The notes under the pieces: model-generated
Databases searched by the model: none
Seen by the model: the letters and a program-made list of their open reading frames with translations, nothing else
Told to the model about the DNA's origin: nothing
Assembly: GCF_040450955.1 (NCBI RefSeq)
Contig: NZ_CP144373.1
Coordinates: forward strand, 1,406,486-1,470,485
Source of the DNA: Thermodesulfovibrio sp. 3907-1M
GTDB lineage: Bacteria; Nitrospirota; Thermodesulfovibrionia; Thermodesulfovibrionales; Thermodesulfovibrionaceae
Direction: 5' to 3'
DNA length: 64,000 nt
Translations under genes and position numbers: made by a program
Part shown: positions 34,739 to 43,934 of the stretch, in pieces
Position numbering within the stretch: position 1 is the first letter of the stretch
Layout of the letters: the number at the start of each line of letters is the position of its first letter

Positions 34739-36406
34739 CTATTCTTCTCTCACCTCAATCATGTGCATTCCGCATGCCATACATGGATCATAAGAATGTA
34801 TGGTTCTCAAAAGTTCAAGAGGAAGTTTGGAATCGGCAACAGGTGTGCCAACAAGTGCTTCTTCAACAGGACCACGCTGCCCTTTATGGTCTCTTGGTGA
34901 AAGATTCCATGTTGATGGAACAACCATCTGATAGTTTGCAATCTTTCCATCTTTTATAACAACAAAGTGAGCAAGACATCCACGAGGTGCATCGTGTAAT
35001 CCTACTCCTTTACACTCTTTGGGCCATGTTTTCGGATCCCACTTGTCGGTGTCAGCTATCTTTGTATCTGCTTTTTTCATATTCTGGGCAAGCTCAAGGA
35101 TATAATCCTTTGTCTTTCTTGCCATGAGCAAAGTCTCAATTCCTCTTGCAGCGGTTCTTCCAAGTGTGGAGAACAATGCCTCAGGTCCTACTCCGAGTTT
35201 CTTAAGAACCATGTCAACAACTTCCTTTACATCCTTATGCCCTAGTCCATAGGCAACAAGCATTCTTGCAAGAGGACCTACTTCCATTGGAAGGTCTTCG
35301 TATCTGATTGCTTTACCCCAGCTGTATTTTCCTTCAACATTTAGATATTCATAAGGAGGTTTTGGTCCAGTATAGTTGGGTGTTGTCTCACCTTCCCATG
35401 GATGAAGTCCTACATCACCTTTTGAGTATTTATACCATGAATGTGTAATATACTCTTTGAATTTTTTGTGGTCTAATGGTTCTATCTTTGCCAAATTCTT
35501 GTTCTTAATAACTCCACCTGGCAGATACATCTTGCCATTTGCATCAGGCCAGTCTCCACAAGCAAGGAAGTTATTAAATCCACCAATTCCAGCCCATTCT
35601 TTATAAAATGAAGCAACTGCAAGAAGATCAGGTATATAGACCTTCTCAACAAACTCAAGAGCCATATCAGCATACTTGAGCATAAATGCAATACTGTCGG
35701 CATTAAGTGCATTCTGGCTTTCCGGGTCAACTGGTGTTGACTGTCCACCAACAACAAATGTCTGTGGATGAGGATTCTTTGCACCAAGAAGTGCCTGAAT
35801 CTTGATTATCTCTCTCTGAACATCCAGTGCCTCAAGATAGTGGGCAACTGCCATTAAGTTTGCTTCTGGTGGAAGTTTATATGCTGGATGTCCCCAGTAG
35901 GCATTGCTGAATATTCCAAGCTGCCCTGACTCTACAAAAGCCTTGACTTTATCCTGAACTGCCTTGAAGTATGTGGCAGAATTCTTGGGCCATGAAGATA
36001 TGCTCTTTGCAAGCTCTGATGTTTTAACAGGATCTGCCTTTAATGCTGAAACAACATCAACCCAGTCAAGTGCATGAAGATGATAGAAATGAATAATGTG
36101 GTCCTGAACATTCTGATTTGCCATTATAATGTTTCTTAAGATTCTCGCATTATCTGGAATCTTTGCTCCAATTGCATCTTCAACTGCTCTTACTGATGCA
36201 ATTGCATGAACAGTGGTACAAACACCGCATGCTCTCTGTGCGTATGCCCATGCATCTCTTGGATCTTTCCCTCTGAGGACAATTTCCATACCACGCCACA
36301 TTGTGCAGGAAGACCAGGCATCTTTTACCTTTCCACCATTCACGGTGGCTTCTACTCTTAAATGCCCCTCAATCCTTGTTACAGGATCAATGACTAACCT
36401 TGCCAT
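34739..36406 (-). CDS. [NiFe] hydrogenase large subunit (group 1-like uptake type)
   Basis: The 555-residue protein has PVTRIEGHLRVE, the N-terminal nickel-ligand pair RACGVC (Cys60, Cys63) and the C-terminal pair DPCMACGMH (Cys542, Cys545). The last seven residues after His548 are the tail removed by the maturation protease. All four nickel ligands are Cys; none is selenocysteine. Large subunits of this type sit in the periplasm with a Tat-exported small subunit and oxidise hydrogen. Confidence 0.96.
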   Translation of the reverse strand: MARLVIDPVTRIEGHLRVEATVNGGKVKDAWSSCTMWRGMEIVLRGKDPRDAWAYAQRACGVCTTVHAIASVRAVEDAIGAKIPDNARILRNIIMANQNVQDHIIHFYHLHALDWVDVVSALKADPVKTSELAKSISSWPKNSATYFKAVQDKVKAFVESGQLGIFSNAYWGHPAYKLPPEANLMAVAHYLEALDVQREIIKIQALLGAKNPHPQTFVVGGQSTPVDPESQNALNADSIAFMLKYADMALEFVEKVYIPDLLAVASFYKEWAGIGGFNNFLACGDWPDANGKMYLPGGVIKNKNLAKIEPLDHKKFKEYITHSWYKYSKGDVGLHPWEGETTPNYTGPKPPYEYLNVEGKYSWGKAIRYEDLPMEVGPLARMLVAYGLGHKDVKEVVDMVLKKLGVGPEALFSTLGRTAARGIETLLMARKTKDYILELAQNMKKADTKIADTDKWDPKTWPKECKGVGLHDAPRGCLAHFVVIKDGKIANYQMVVPSTWNLSPRDHKGQRGPVEEALVGTPVADSKLPLELLRTIHSYDPCMACGMHMIEVREE

Positions 36407-36424
36407 ACATGCCCCCTTTATAAT

Positions 36425-37432
36425 TTATTCTGTTTTTACTTTATTTGCTATACCAGCCATTGCAGCAAGACCAACTGCTTTAGCATAGAAACTATTTTTC
36501 TCTGCTTCTGCATACAGATTATTATCCCAGAACTTTGGCTCTGAACAACCGATGCAAGGATGCCCTGCCATCACCGGCCAGCTAACACCCTCATTCCATC
36601 TAATCGTAGGGCAGTTGTGATTTGTGAATGGACCTTTACAACCCATCTGGAATAAGCACCAGCCCTGTCTGTGACCTTTGTCTCCCCATGCTTTTACATA
36701 CTCACTTGCATCAAAGTGTCCTCTTCTTTCACAGTTATCGTGAATGAGTTTTCCGTATGCAAAAAGAGGTCTTTTGAGTTTGTCAACTGCTGGAAGTTTT
36801 CCAAAAGTGAGGAAGTAAACCACCGTTGCAGTAAAGTTTTCCACATTAAGTGGACATCCTGGCAGATTAATGACTGGTTTGTCCTTAATTATATCCATTA
36901 CTCCTACAGCACCTGTTGGATTTGGCTTTGCTGCTGGTACTCCACCAAAGCATGCACAGTTTCCAACGGCAATCACTGCCATAGCATCTTTACATATTTC
37001 TTTAATGAGATCAACTGCTGATTTCCCACCAATTGTGCAGTAAACTCCACCATCCTTCAATGGAATTGCACCTTCAACTACCACTAAATACTTACCCTTG
37101 TAATTCTTGATTGCATCATGCAGAGATTTTTCTGCCTGATGTCCTGCTGCAGCCATAATTGTCTCATGATACTCAAGAGATACAACATCAAGAACAATCT
37201 GACCAATTGTTGGTTTGCTTGCTCTTAGAATACTTTCAGAACAACCTGCACAATCCTGATATTCAAGCCAGACAACAACAGGTTTTTGTTTTTTCTCCAT
37301 TGCTTCAGCTATCTTTGGAACAAAAGAAGAGGAAAGTCCTAATACTGCTGCAGTAGAAGCACAAAACTTAAGGAAGTCTCTTCTTGAAACCCCTTTACGA
37401 ACCAATCCTTCATAGATTGTTTCTCTCTCCAT
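36425..37432 (-). CDS. [NiFe] hydrogenase small subunit, Tat-exported
   Basis: The start at 37432 follows GGGGGGC and gives 335 residues with the Tat motif SRRDFLK (16-22), a hydrophobic core and a likely cut after AEA. Cluster ligands are visible: DCAGCSE, GNCACFGG, PGCPLN, CERRGH, GCKGP and HPCIGCSEP. The C terminus ends NKVKTE without a membrane anchor helix. No cytochrome b gene follows, so electrons probably go to a soluble cytochrome c or another carrier; that is inference. The large subunit comes along for export. Confidence 0.94.
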   Translation of the reverse strand: MERETIYEGLVRKGVSRRDFLKFCASTAAVLGLSSSFVPKIAEAMEKKQKPVVVWLEYQDCAGCSESILRASKPTIGQIVLDVVSLEYHETIMAAAGHQAEKSLHDAIKNYKGKYLVVVEGAIPLKDGGVYCTIGGKSAVDLIKEICKDAMAVIAVGNCACFGGVPAAKPNPTGAVGVMDIIKDKPVINLPGCPLNVENFTATVVYFLTFGKLPAVDKLKRPLFAYGKLIHDNCERRGHFDASEYVKAWGDKGHRQGWCLFQMGCKGPFTNHNCPTIRWNEGVSWPVMAGHPCIGCSEPKFWDNNLYAEAEKNSFYAKAVGLAAMAGIANKVKTE

Positions 37433-37466
37433 ACATGCCCCCCAAAAAAATTTTTTTCTGTATAAA

Positions 37467-37495
37467 AGTCTATATATTTTTTTATAATTTGTCAA
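37467..37495 (-). promoter_or_regulatory. Candidate hydrogenase promoter
   Basis: On the minus strand, a perfect TTGACA (37495-37490) and TAGACT (37472-37467, 4/6) are spaced by 17 very AT-rich bases. The start site would be about 25 bases before the small-subunit ATG. Confidence 0.5.
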
Positions 37496-37502
37496 GAGAT
37501 TT

Positions 37503-38666
37503 TTAAAATTTTTTATGAATGATAATTTTTACTTCTGTTCCTTTATCCACCTCACTGTCAATTTTAAACTGCCATCCATGAGCTAAAACAAGGTGTTTAA
37601 CTATAGCCAACCCCAATCCTGTTCCTCCAAGCTGTCTTGAACGAGCTCTGTCAACTCTATAAAATCTTTCTCCAATTCTATGAAGATAATCCTTTGGAAT
37701 TCCAATTCCTGTATCTTCCACTGAAAGAATTTCTTTATCATTTTCTTTAAAAAATCTCACTTTTACTAAGCCTTTTTCAGTAAATTTTATGGCATTGTCT
37801 ATGAGGTTTACCATTATCTGAGTGAATCTGTTTTTATCAGCGTAAATAAATGTTTCTGAAGGAATTTCTTTTTCTAAGATAAGTCCCTTTTTTTCTGCCC
37901 TGTCTTTAAAAATCTCAAAAACTGAGTCTACCAGACTCTCAAGCAGTATCTTTTGCTTTTCAATTTTTATATCTCCTGATTCAATTCTTGAAAGAGTCAA
38001 CAGGTCTTCCACAAGTGCATCAAGTCTGTCTGCCTGATTTTTTATGATCTGAATAAATTTTTTTGCATTCTCTCTGTCATCAATGGCTCCATCAAGAAGA
38101 GCTTCTGCATAGCCTTTTATAGCAGTAACAGGAGTTTTAAATTCATGAGAAACATTTGCAACAAAATCTCTTCTTATATTTTCAAGTTGTTTAAGTCTGC
38201 TTATATCATGAAGAAGAATTATTAAAAAAGATACACTACCTGAATCAATCACAGGCATTGCTTTGGCAAGAAGATATATGTCTTTTCCTCCTTTTTTAAC
38301 TGTAATTTCTTCGGTCAAATCCTGTTTTTCACTCATTGCTGAGCTTATAAGATTTATTAAATCTATGTTTCTAATAACCTCAATTACAGGTTTTCCTTCC
38401 GGAGGTTCGTCTATCTTTAAAATATCTCTAAGGCTTTGATTTGCAAGCATTATATAACCTCTGGGATCAATTATAAGAAGTCCTTCTGTTATTGATTTCA
38501 AAACTGTTTCAAAGCTTTGAGGTGATTTGATTTGAGGTAATTCATAAAGATTTTTCTCAGACCGCAGAGTCTGTATTCTTTGAGAAAGCGTTTTTATTCT
38601 GCCTGCCATTATCAAAATTATAAGAATTAAAAGAAAAATCAGAAATATTAAAAGTTCCGATACCAT
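37503..38666 (-). CDS. phoR: PhoR-like sensor histidine kinase
   Basis: The 387-residue protein has one N-terminal membrane helix (3-21) and no periplasmic domain, a PAS domain (about 50-160), the phospho-His in NVSHEFKTPVTAIKGY and an ATPase domain (MVNLIDNAIKFTEKG, DTGIGIP, GGTGLGLAIVKH). This is the layout of PhoR-type kinases. It overlaps phoB by one base. Phosphate sensing is inferred from the pair; no pst genes are in the window. Confidence 0.82.
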   Translation of the reverse strand: MVSELLIFLIFLLILIILIMAGRIKTLSQRIQTLRSEKNLYELPQIKSPQSFETVLKSITEGLLIIDPRGYIMLANQSLRDILKIDEPPEGKPVIEVIRNIDLINLISSAMSEKQDLTEEITVKKGGKDIYLLAKAMPVIDSGSVSFLIILLHDISRLKQLENIRRDFVANVSHEFKTPVTAIKGYAEALLDGAIDDRENAKKFIQIIKNQADRLDALVEDLLTLSRIESGDIKIEKQKILLESLVDSVFEIFKDRAEKKGLILEKEIPSETFIYADKNRFTQIMVNLIDNAIKFTEKGLVKVRFFKENDKEILSVEDTGIGIPKDYLHRIGERFYRVDRARSRQLGGTGLGLAIVKHLVLAHGWQFKIDSEVDKGTEVKIIIHKKF

Positions 38667-39355
38667 TAAGCCTCTATGTAATAGCCGATACCACGAAGTG
38701 TTTTTATATATTCTGGATTGTCAGGATCGTCTTCAATTTTTAAACGAAGTCTTCTTATGTGAACATCCACTGTTCTTGAATCCACATAAATATCCTGTCC
38801 CCATACTGCATCAAGAAGGTGGTCTCTGTTGAAAATTTTATTTGGTCTTTCTGCAAGGTATAAAAGAAGTTTAAACTCAGTTGCTGAAAGTCTTTTTGGT
38901 TGACCTTTTACTGTTACCAGATATTTTTCCTTATCTATTACCATTTCTTTTATTTTTATAATTCCCTGCTCAGAATTTGCTCGGATTGTTCTTCTTAAAA
39001 CTGCTTTTATCCTTGCCAGAAGCTCTTTTGGACTGAAAGGCTTTGTAATGTAGTCGTCTGCTCCTGCCTCCAGTCCCGTAACTTTATCAAACTCTTCACC
39101 TTTTGCAGTTACAATTATTATTCCTGTTTTCTGCATCTTTGGATTATTTCTTATAACTTTGCATATCTCAAGTCCTTGAATCTTAGGTAGCATGAGGTCT
39201 AAAACTACGAGGTCAAAGAAATTCTCTCTCAATTTCTTTAAAGCTATCTCGCCATCAAGAGCCACTGTTACTTCAAAATTTTCCTTTTTAAGAGTGTAAG
39301 CTATTAAATCAGCAATCTCTTTTTCGTCCTCAACAATTAAAATTTTTTCATTCAT
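38666..39355 (-). CDS. phoB: PhoB-like OmpR-family response regulator
   Basis: The 229-residue protein has a receiver domain (phospho-Asp53 in LVVLDLMLP, Lys in ITKPF) and a winged-helix DNA-binding domain (TEFKLLLYLAERP, VDVHIRRLRLKIEDDP, TLRGIGYYIE). It overlaps aroB by 8 bases and phoR by one. Confidence 0.85.
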   Translation of the reverse strand: MNEKILIVEDEKEIADLIAYTLKKENFEVTVALDGEIALKKLRENFFDLVVLDLMLPKIQGLEICKVIRNNPKMQKTGIIIVTAKGEEFDKVTGLEAGADDYITKPFSPKELLARIKAVLRRTIRANSEQGIIKIKEMVIDKEKYLVTVKGQPKRLSATEFKLLLYLAERPNKIFNRDHLLDAVWGQDIYVDSRTVDVHIRRLRLKIEDDPDNPEYIKTLRGIGYYIEA

Positions 39356-40427
39356 TTAAAACCTTTTTTAAATCTTCCTCTGATATTTCAAAATTTATTT
39401 TCATTTTGCCTATTGCCTCTGGAATAACCATTCTCAGCTTCCCTTCAATATTCTTTTTATCAAGCAAAATGGTTTTTATCATGGCTGAGGAATCTACATT
39501 AAGGGGAAGATTTATGGGTAATCCAAAATTTTTCAAAATATTTTTTATTCTTTCCAGAGTCCCCCTGTCAAGAAAACCAAGCATTCCACTCAGCTTTGCC
39601 TCATAGACCATTCCAATTGATATTGCCTCTCCGTGAAGATAACTTCTGTAACCTGTTAAAGTTTCAAGAGCATGCCCAATGGTATGACCATAATTTAGTA
39701 TAGCTCTGAGAGAGCTTTCTCTTTCATCCTTTGAAACAACCTCTGCCTTGATCTCACAGGCTCTTTTTATTATCTGGATCAGTATTTCTTTTTCTTTTCT
39801 TAGAATTTTTTCTCTATTCGTCTCAAGAAATTCAAAAAACGCACTGTCCCATATAATCCCGTACTTTATTACCTCAGACAAACCTGAAATAAACTCTCTT
39901 TCAGGTAAAGTATCAAGAGTATCAACATCAATCCATACTAAGGAAGGTTGCCAGAAACTACCAATCATGTTTTTGCCAAGGGAATGATTAACAGCTGTTT
40001 TCCCGCCAACTGAACTATCAACCTGGGCAAGCAAAGTTGTTGGTATCTGAATGTAAGGTATGCCTCTCATGTAAATGGAGGCAACAAAGCCTGTAATGTC
40101 TCCGATCACACCTCCTCCCAGGGCAATAAGTGAGGAGCGTCTGTCAAATCCAGCTTCAAGAAGCTGAGTAAGAATATGATATGCCCAGAAATAGTCTTTA
40201 TAAAGCTCTCCATCGGGGATTAAAACTACATAAGCGTCAAATCCTTCATTTTTTAGAGATGATATTACTTTTTCGCCATAAAGCTCAAAAATCTTTGGAT
40301 TGCTAATTAGAGCTACTTTCTTTCCTATAGAAAATCTGAGCAATCTTTCTCCAATAAGAGAGAGATTTCCTCTGTCAATAAGAATTTCATAACTTCGTTC
40401 ACCCAGTTCAACTCTAAGTTTTTCCAT
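39348..40427 (-). CDS. aroB: 3-dehydroquinate synthase
   Basis: The 359-residue protein has IALGGGVIGDITGFVASIYMRG, IPTTLLAQVDSSVGGKT and NYGHTIGHALE, as in AroB. It forms the first ring of the shikimate pathway. It overlaps aroK by 14 bases, and aroK-aroB pairing is common. Confidence 0.96.
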   Translation of the reverse strand: MEKLRVELGERSYEILIDRGNLSLIGERLLRFSIGKKVALISNPKIFELYGEKVISSLKNEGFDAYVVLIPDGELYKDYFWAYHILTQLLEAGFDRRSSLIALGGGVIGDITGFVASIYMRGIPYIQIPTTLLAQVDSSVGGKTAVNHSLGKNMIGSFWQPSLVWIDVDTLDTLPEREFISGLSEVIKYGIIWDSAFFEFLETNREKILRKEKEILIQIIKRACEIKAEVVSKDERESSLRAILNYGHTIGHALETLTGYRSYLHGEAISIGMVYEAKLSGMLGFLDRGTLERIKNILKNFGLPINLPLNVDSSAMIKTILLDKKNIEGKLRMVIPEAIGKMKINFEISEEDLKKVLNE

Positions 40428-40926
40428 CTCTCAACCTCTCAATTATTTTTTCTGCCACCTGCTCAGGAGTTAATCCTTCGGTGTCAATGCAAAAATCTGC
40501 TTTTTCGTAAAGAGGCTTTCTTCTGTTAAAAAGTTCCTTTATCCTTTCCTCAGGATTTTCAACCTGCAGTAAAGGTCTGTCTTTGCAATGTTTCACTCTT
40601 TCAAAAATAACATTTTCTGAAGCTTTAAGGCAAAAAATTACACCATTTCCCCTAAGTTTTTTCATATTTTCATCTCTTAATACAACTCCTCCTCCAGTGG
40701 CAATAACCTGTGAGTCCCTTTTAGTTATAAGATTTATAACTTCTGATTCAATATCTCTGAAACGGGACTCTCCAAATCTTGAAAAGATTTCACTTATTTT
40801 CATCCCTGTAGTTTTTTCAATCACTTCATCAACATCAATGAACTTAAAGCCAAGCTTTTCTGATAGAATCTTCCCAACTGAGGTTTTCCCTGTGCCCATG
40901 AATCCTATGAGAACAATGTTTTTCAT
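40414..40926 (-). CDS. aroK: Shikimate kinase
   Basis: The 170-residue protein has the P-loop GFMGTGKTSVGK, DVDEVIEKTTG, FRDIE and ATGGGVVLR. It phosphorylates shikimate. Only 14 bases separate its start from the divergent nuclease gene. A TATAAT on the minus strand at 40956-40951 could be its -10, but no good -35 is seen. Confidence 0.95.
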   Translation of the reverse strand: MKNIVLIGFMGTGKTSVGKILSEKLGFKFIDVDEVIEKTTGMKISEIFSRFGESRFRDIESEVINLITKRDSQVIATGGGVVLRDENMKKLRGNGVIFCLKASENVIFERVKHCKDRPLLQVENPEERIKELFNRRKPLYEKADFCIDTEGLTPEQVAEKIIERLRDGKT

Positions 40927-40940
40927 GCTAAAATTAAATT

Positions 40941-41498
40941 ATGCAATATTATTATACTAAAAATTTTATAGGCTTCGGGATTCTTCTGTTTCTTGTATTT
41001 TTTATTTTTACCACTGCCTGTGCAAAAAAAGAGGCTGATTACTATAAGGTTACAGAAATCAACGATGGAGATACTGTCACCATCGTTACAGGTAGTTTTT
41101 TTGGAATTATGGTTAAAACTGAGAGAGTCCGTCTTACTGGAATAGATGCACCAGAGCTTGCTCAGGAACCATGGGGAAGAAGAGCTAAAAATCATCTAAG
41201 AAAACTCATTAAAGAAAGTGACTGGCAGGTTCAACTTGAGCTTGATATTCAGCGTAGAGATAGATACGGAAGAATTCTTGCCTATCTATGGGACAAAAAC
41301 GGAAGAATGCTCAACTATATGATGGTAAGAGATGGATATGCTATGGTTTATACAGTGCCACCAAATGTTAAATATGCTGAATGGTTTCTGCAAGCACAAA
41401 GACTGGCAAGAGAGGAAAAAAGAGGGATTTGGGGGAAGGATGGACTCAGTGAGAGCCCATCTAAATGGAGAAAACAGCATCCTCAAAATCGTCTGTAA
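40941..41498 (+). CDS. Thermonuclease-family (SNase-like) lipoprotein
   Basis: The 185-residue protein has a lipoprotein signal with lipobox FTTAC and then a staphylococcal-nuclease-like OB fold. INDGDTVTI, RVRLTGIDAPEL (with the catalytic Arg and Asp), RRDRYGRILAYL and MMVRDGYAMVY are visible. It is probably a membrane-anchored secreted nuclease that degrades DNA or RNA outside the cytoplasm. No Shine-Dalgarno sequence precedes the ATG. Confidence 0.85.
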   Translation: MQYYYTKNFIGFGILLFLVFFIFTTACAKKEADYYKVTEINDGDTVTIVTGSFFGIMVKTERVRLTGIDAPELAQEPWGRRAKNHLRKLIKESDWQVQLELDIQRRDRYGRILAYLWDKNGRMLNYMMVRDGYAMVYTVPPNVKYAEWFLQAQRLAREEKRGIWGKDGLSESPSKWRKQHPQNRL

Positions 41499-41585
41499 GA
41501 TTTTAAACTGAAACCGTGAATAGAAGTAGTAAAGATTTACATTGAGGAGTGAAACTCTGGAAAAACTACAGTATAACAATTTTAC

Positions 41586-41608
41586 GAAAGTCTAAAGAGA
41601 GGACTTTC
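41586..41608 (-). terminator. Weak hairpin downstream of tRNA-Ala
   Basis: GAAAGTC at 41586-41592 and GACTTTC at 41602-41608 form a 7-bp stem with a 9-base loop, 22 bases beyond the tRNA 3' end. No clear T run follows, so termination here is uncertain. The rest of 41499-41630 shows nothing else I can name. Confidence 0.3.
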
Positions 41609-41630
41609 ACAAAGCCTTGATAATTCTTGA

Positions 41631-41703
41631 TGGACGGTAGGGGAGTTGAACCCCCGACCTCCAGAGTGCGATTCTGGCGCTCTCCCATCTGAGCTAACCG
41701 CCC
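41631..41703 (-). tRNA. tRNA-Ala (anticodon CGC)
   Basis: The minus strand folds into a full cloverleaf: the 7-bp acceptor is GGGCGGT paired with ACCGTCC, the D arm is GCTC-AGATGGGA-GAGC, the anticodon stem is CCAGA/TCTGG around ATCGCAC, and the T loop is TTCAACT. The anticodon is CGC (alanine codon GCG). A G3-U70 pair, the alanine identity element, is present. CCA is not encoded. Confidence 0.95.
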
Positions 41704-41753
41704 GATCTGTTTTATAATATTATTTTAGCAAAAAAATTTCTAAGGAGGAAAAG

Positions 41754-42770
41754 ATGAACTGGCAAGATGTGAAAAAAAATGCAAAAGAAAAGTTAAAACC
41801 TTACTGCCGTGTATGTCCTATTTGCAATGGTATTGCCTGCGCAGGAGAAGTTCCCGGCATGGGAGGTGTTGGAACAGGCTCTTCTTTCAAAGCCAATATT
41901 GAAGCTTTAAATAAGATCAAACTCAATCTTTCTACTATTCATAATGTAAAAGAACCTGATACAGCATTGGAAATTTTTGGTCAGAGTCTTTCTCTTCCTG
42001 TAATGGCTGCTCCTATAACAGGGACAACATATAATATGGGAGGAGCAATTACAGAAGAGGTTTATACTGAAGAGGTAATTGCAGGCTCCGTTATGGCAGG
42101 AACAATTGGCTGGACAGGTGATGGAGCAGATCCATTAATGTATGGAAGCGGAATTAATGCAATTAAGAAAAATAATGGCAAAGGAATTCCTGTAATTAAG
42201 CCAAGAGCACAGGATGAGATAATCAAAAGAATAAGGCAGGCTGAGGATGCAGGAGCAATAGCAGTAGGAGTTGATATTGACGGAGCAGGGCTTATTACAA
42301 TGGCGCTTAAGGGACAGCCCGTAAGTCCAAAATCTCCTGAGGAAATTGAAGAACTCGTTAAGGCAACAAAACTTCCTTTTATTTTGAAAGGAATAATGAC
42401 TTTAAGAGAGGCTGAGATTGCATATAATATAGGAGTAGCTGCCATTGTTGTATCAAATCACGGTGGAAGAATTCTTGACCACACTGCAGGTGTTGCAGAG
42501 GTTCTGCCAGAGATTGCTGAAAAATTTAAAGGTAAAATTACAATTATTGCAGATGGAGGAGTTCGCTCTGGTGTTGATGTCCTTAAGCTTCTTGCTCTTG
42601 GTGCAGATGCTGTGCTTATTGGAAGACCAGTGGTTGTAGCGGTTTTTGGTGGTGGAAGAGAAGGTCTTAAGCTTTATTTTGACAATATAAAGAATGAACT
42701 TAAACAGGCAATGCTTCTTACAGGGGTTGCCTCAGTGAAGGATGTTCCAAAAGCTATTTTAAGGGTCTAA
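41754..42770 (+). CDS. FMN-dependent alpha-hydroxyacid dehydrogenase-like protein
   Basis: The 338-residue protein is a TIM barrel of the FMN-binding alpha-hydroxyacid dehydrogenase group: LPVMAAPITGTT, FILKGIMTLREAEIA (Lys), VVSNHGGRILD (His) and IIADGGVRSGVDVLK with ADAVLIGRP (phosphate binding). The N terminus carries CRVCPICNGIACAGEVPGMGG, a Cys-rich segment found in an anaerobe subgroup that may hold metal. The substrate is unknown; lactate or a related hydroxyacid is a guess. AAGGAGG precedes the ATG. Confidence 0.78.
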   Translation: MNWQDVKKNAKEKLKPYCRVCPICNGIACAGEVPGMGGVGTGSSFKANIEALNKIKLNLSTIHNVKEPDTALEIFGQSLSLPVMAAPITGTTYNMGGAITEEVYTEEVIAGSVMAGTIGWTGDGADPLMYGSGINAIKKNNGKGIPVIKPRAQDEIIKRIRQAEDAGAIAVGVDIDGAGLITMALKGQPVSPKSPEEIEELVKATKLPFILKGIMTLREAEIAYNIGVAAIVVSNHGGRILDHTAGVAEVLPEIAEKFKGKITIIADGGVRSGVDVLKLLALGADAVLIGRPVVVAVFGGGREGLKLYFDNIKNELKQAMLLTGVASVKDVPKAILRV

Positions 42771-43934
42771 TTTCATACTGCTCAGGCATATTGCCTGAGC
42801 AGCTATCCCCTCACCTCTTCCAATAAATCCCATGCCTTCAGCTGTTTTTGCTTTAATGTTTACTTTTAGTCCAAGTTTTCTGAAGTTTTCAATCATTTCT
42901 GGTATGTAAGGGCTAAGCCTTGGTTTTTCAGCAAAGACTGTGCAGTCAATCCAGATTGGTTCAATTTTTTGCTCCCTTGTGAACTTTAAAGTTTTTTCAA
43001 GCAAAACAAGGCTTGAAATATCTTTATATTGAGGATCTGAATCGGGAAAATGTTTTCCTATGTCGCCTGCTCCTGCAGCACCCAGTATTGCATCAATTAT
43101 AGCATGAATTAGGACATCTGCATCTGAATGCCCTTCGAGTCCTTTTTCATAAGGGATCTCAACTCCACCAATAATAAGTTTTTTCCCTGAGACGAGTCTG
43201 TGGCTGTCATATCCTATGCCAACTCTTATGTTTAGGCTGAAAGTTTTAATATTGTTTATATTGAGAATTGATTCCATCTTTTCAATGTCCTGTTTTGTTG
43301 TTATTTTAATATTTTTTTCATCACCATCTACAGTATAAACTTTACCGCTGTATCTTTCTATTAAAAATGCGTCATCAGTTCCATAAACACCTTCACTGTA
43401 AGCTTTTTCGTACACCTCAAGAATCTTTTTAAACCAGAATGCCTGAGGTGTTTGCACTGCTCTTAGCATTTCTCTATTAATTGTTCCACCAACAATGTTT
43501 CTACCTTTAATCCATTTAACTGTATCGGTTATTCTTGTTACGGGGATTACACCGTCAATCTGTGGATTCAAGGCATTAAACACTCTTTCTACTAATTCTT
43601 TACTGACCAGAGGACGGGCTGCATCGTGAATTAAAACAATCTCTGTATCCGCAGGCATTAATTTTAGAGCGTTGTAAACAGAGTCCTGTCTTTCATTTCC
43701 GCCTTCAACAACTTCTCTAACTTTTTTAATATTAAAAATTTTTAGATAAGATCGCACCTTTTGGACTGCATCTTTTCTTGTTACGATCCAAATATCATTG
43801 ATAAAATCAAGATTATCAAAAGTTTGAACAGCCCACATAAAAATGGGTTTGTCATTTACTTCAAAAAATACTTTATCTGGTGAACCAAATCTTTTCCCTA
43901 AGCCTGCTGAAACTATTATGGCACTGCATTTCAT
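42759..43934 (-). CDS. ispDF: Bifunctional IspD-IspF fusion
   Basis: The 391-residue protein joins an IspD cytidylyltransferase (about 1-225; VSAGLGKRFGSPDK, HDAARPL) to an IspF cyclase (about 236-391; GIGYDSHRL and GHSDADVLIHAIIDA give the metal ligands; TTE-type region FIGRGEGI near the end). It catalyses two non-consecutive steps of the MEP isoprenoid pathway. It overlaps the PIN-TRAM gene by 4 bases and the convergent FMN enzyme by 12. Confidence 0.95.
   Translation of the reverse strand: MKCSAIIVSAGLGKRFGSPDKVFFEVNDKPIFMWAVQTFDNLDFINDIWIVTRKDAVQKVRSYLKIFNIKKVREVVEGGNERQDSVYNALKLMPADTEIVLIHDAARPLVSKELVERVFNALNPQIDGVIPVTRITDTVKWIKGRNIVGGTINREMLRAVQTPQAFWFKKILEVYEKAYSEGVYGTDDAFLIERYSGKVYTVDGDEKNIKITTKQDIEKMESILNINNIKTFSLNIRVGIGYDSHRLVSGKKLIIGGVEIPYEKGLEGHSDADVLIHAIIDAILGAAGAGDIGKHFPDSDPQYKDISSLVLLEKTLKFTREQKIEPIWIDCTVFAEKPRLSPYIPEMIENFRKLGLKVNIKAKTAEGMGFIGRGEGIAAQAICLSSMKLDP
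42778..42802. terminator. 11-bp perfect stem-loop between convergent genes
   Basis: CTGCTCAGGCA and TGCCTGAGCAG flank the loop TAT. The hairpin lies 8 bases beyond the FMN enzyme stop and inside the last codons of ispDF. No T run follows on either strand, so it may end transcription weakly, stabilise an mRNA end, or be fortuitous. Confidence 0.4.

Noticed and set aside
34739-34800. Selenocysteine in the hydrogenase large subunit
   Set aside because: Both C-terminal nickel ligands are Cys codons; there is no in-frame UGA.
37433-37495. Longer start for the hydrogenase small subunit
   Set aside because: Extra N-terminal residues would bury the Tat motif, and the GGGGGG ribosome site fits the 37432 start.
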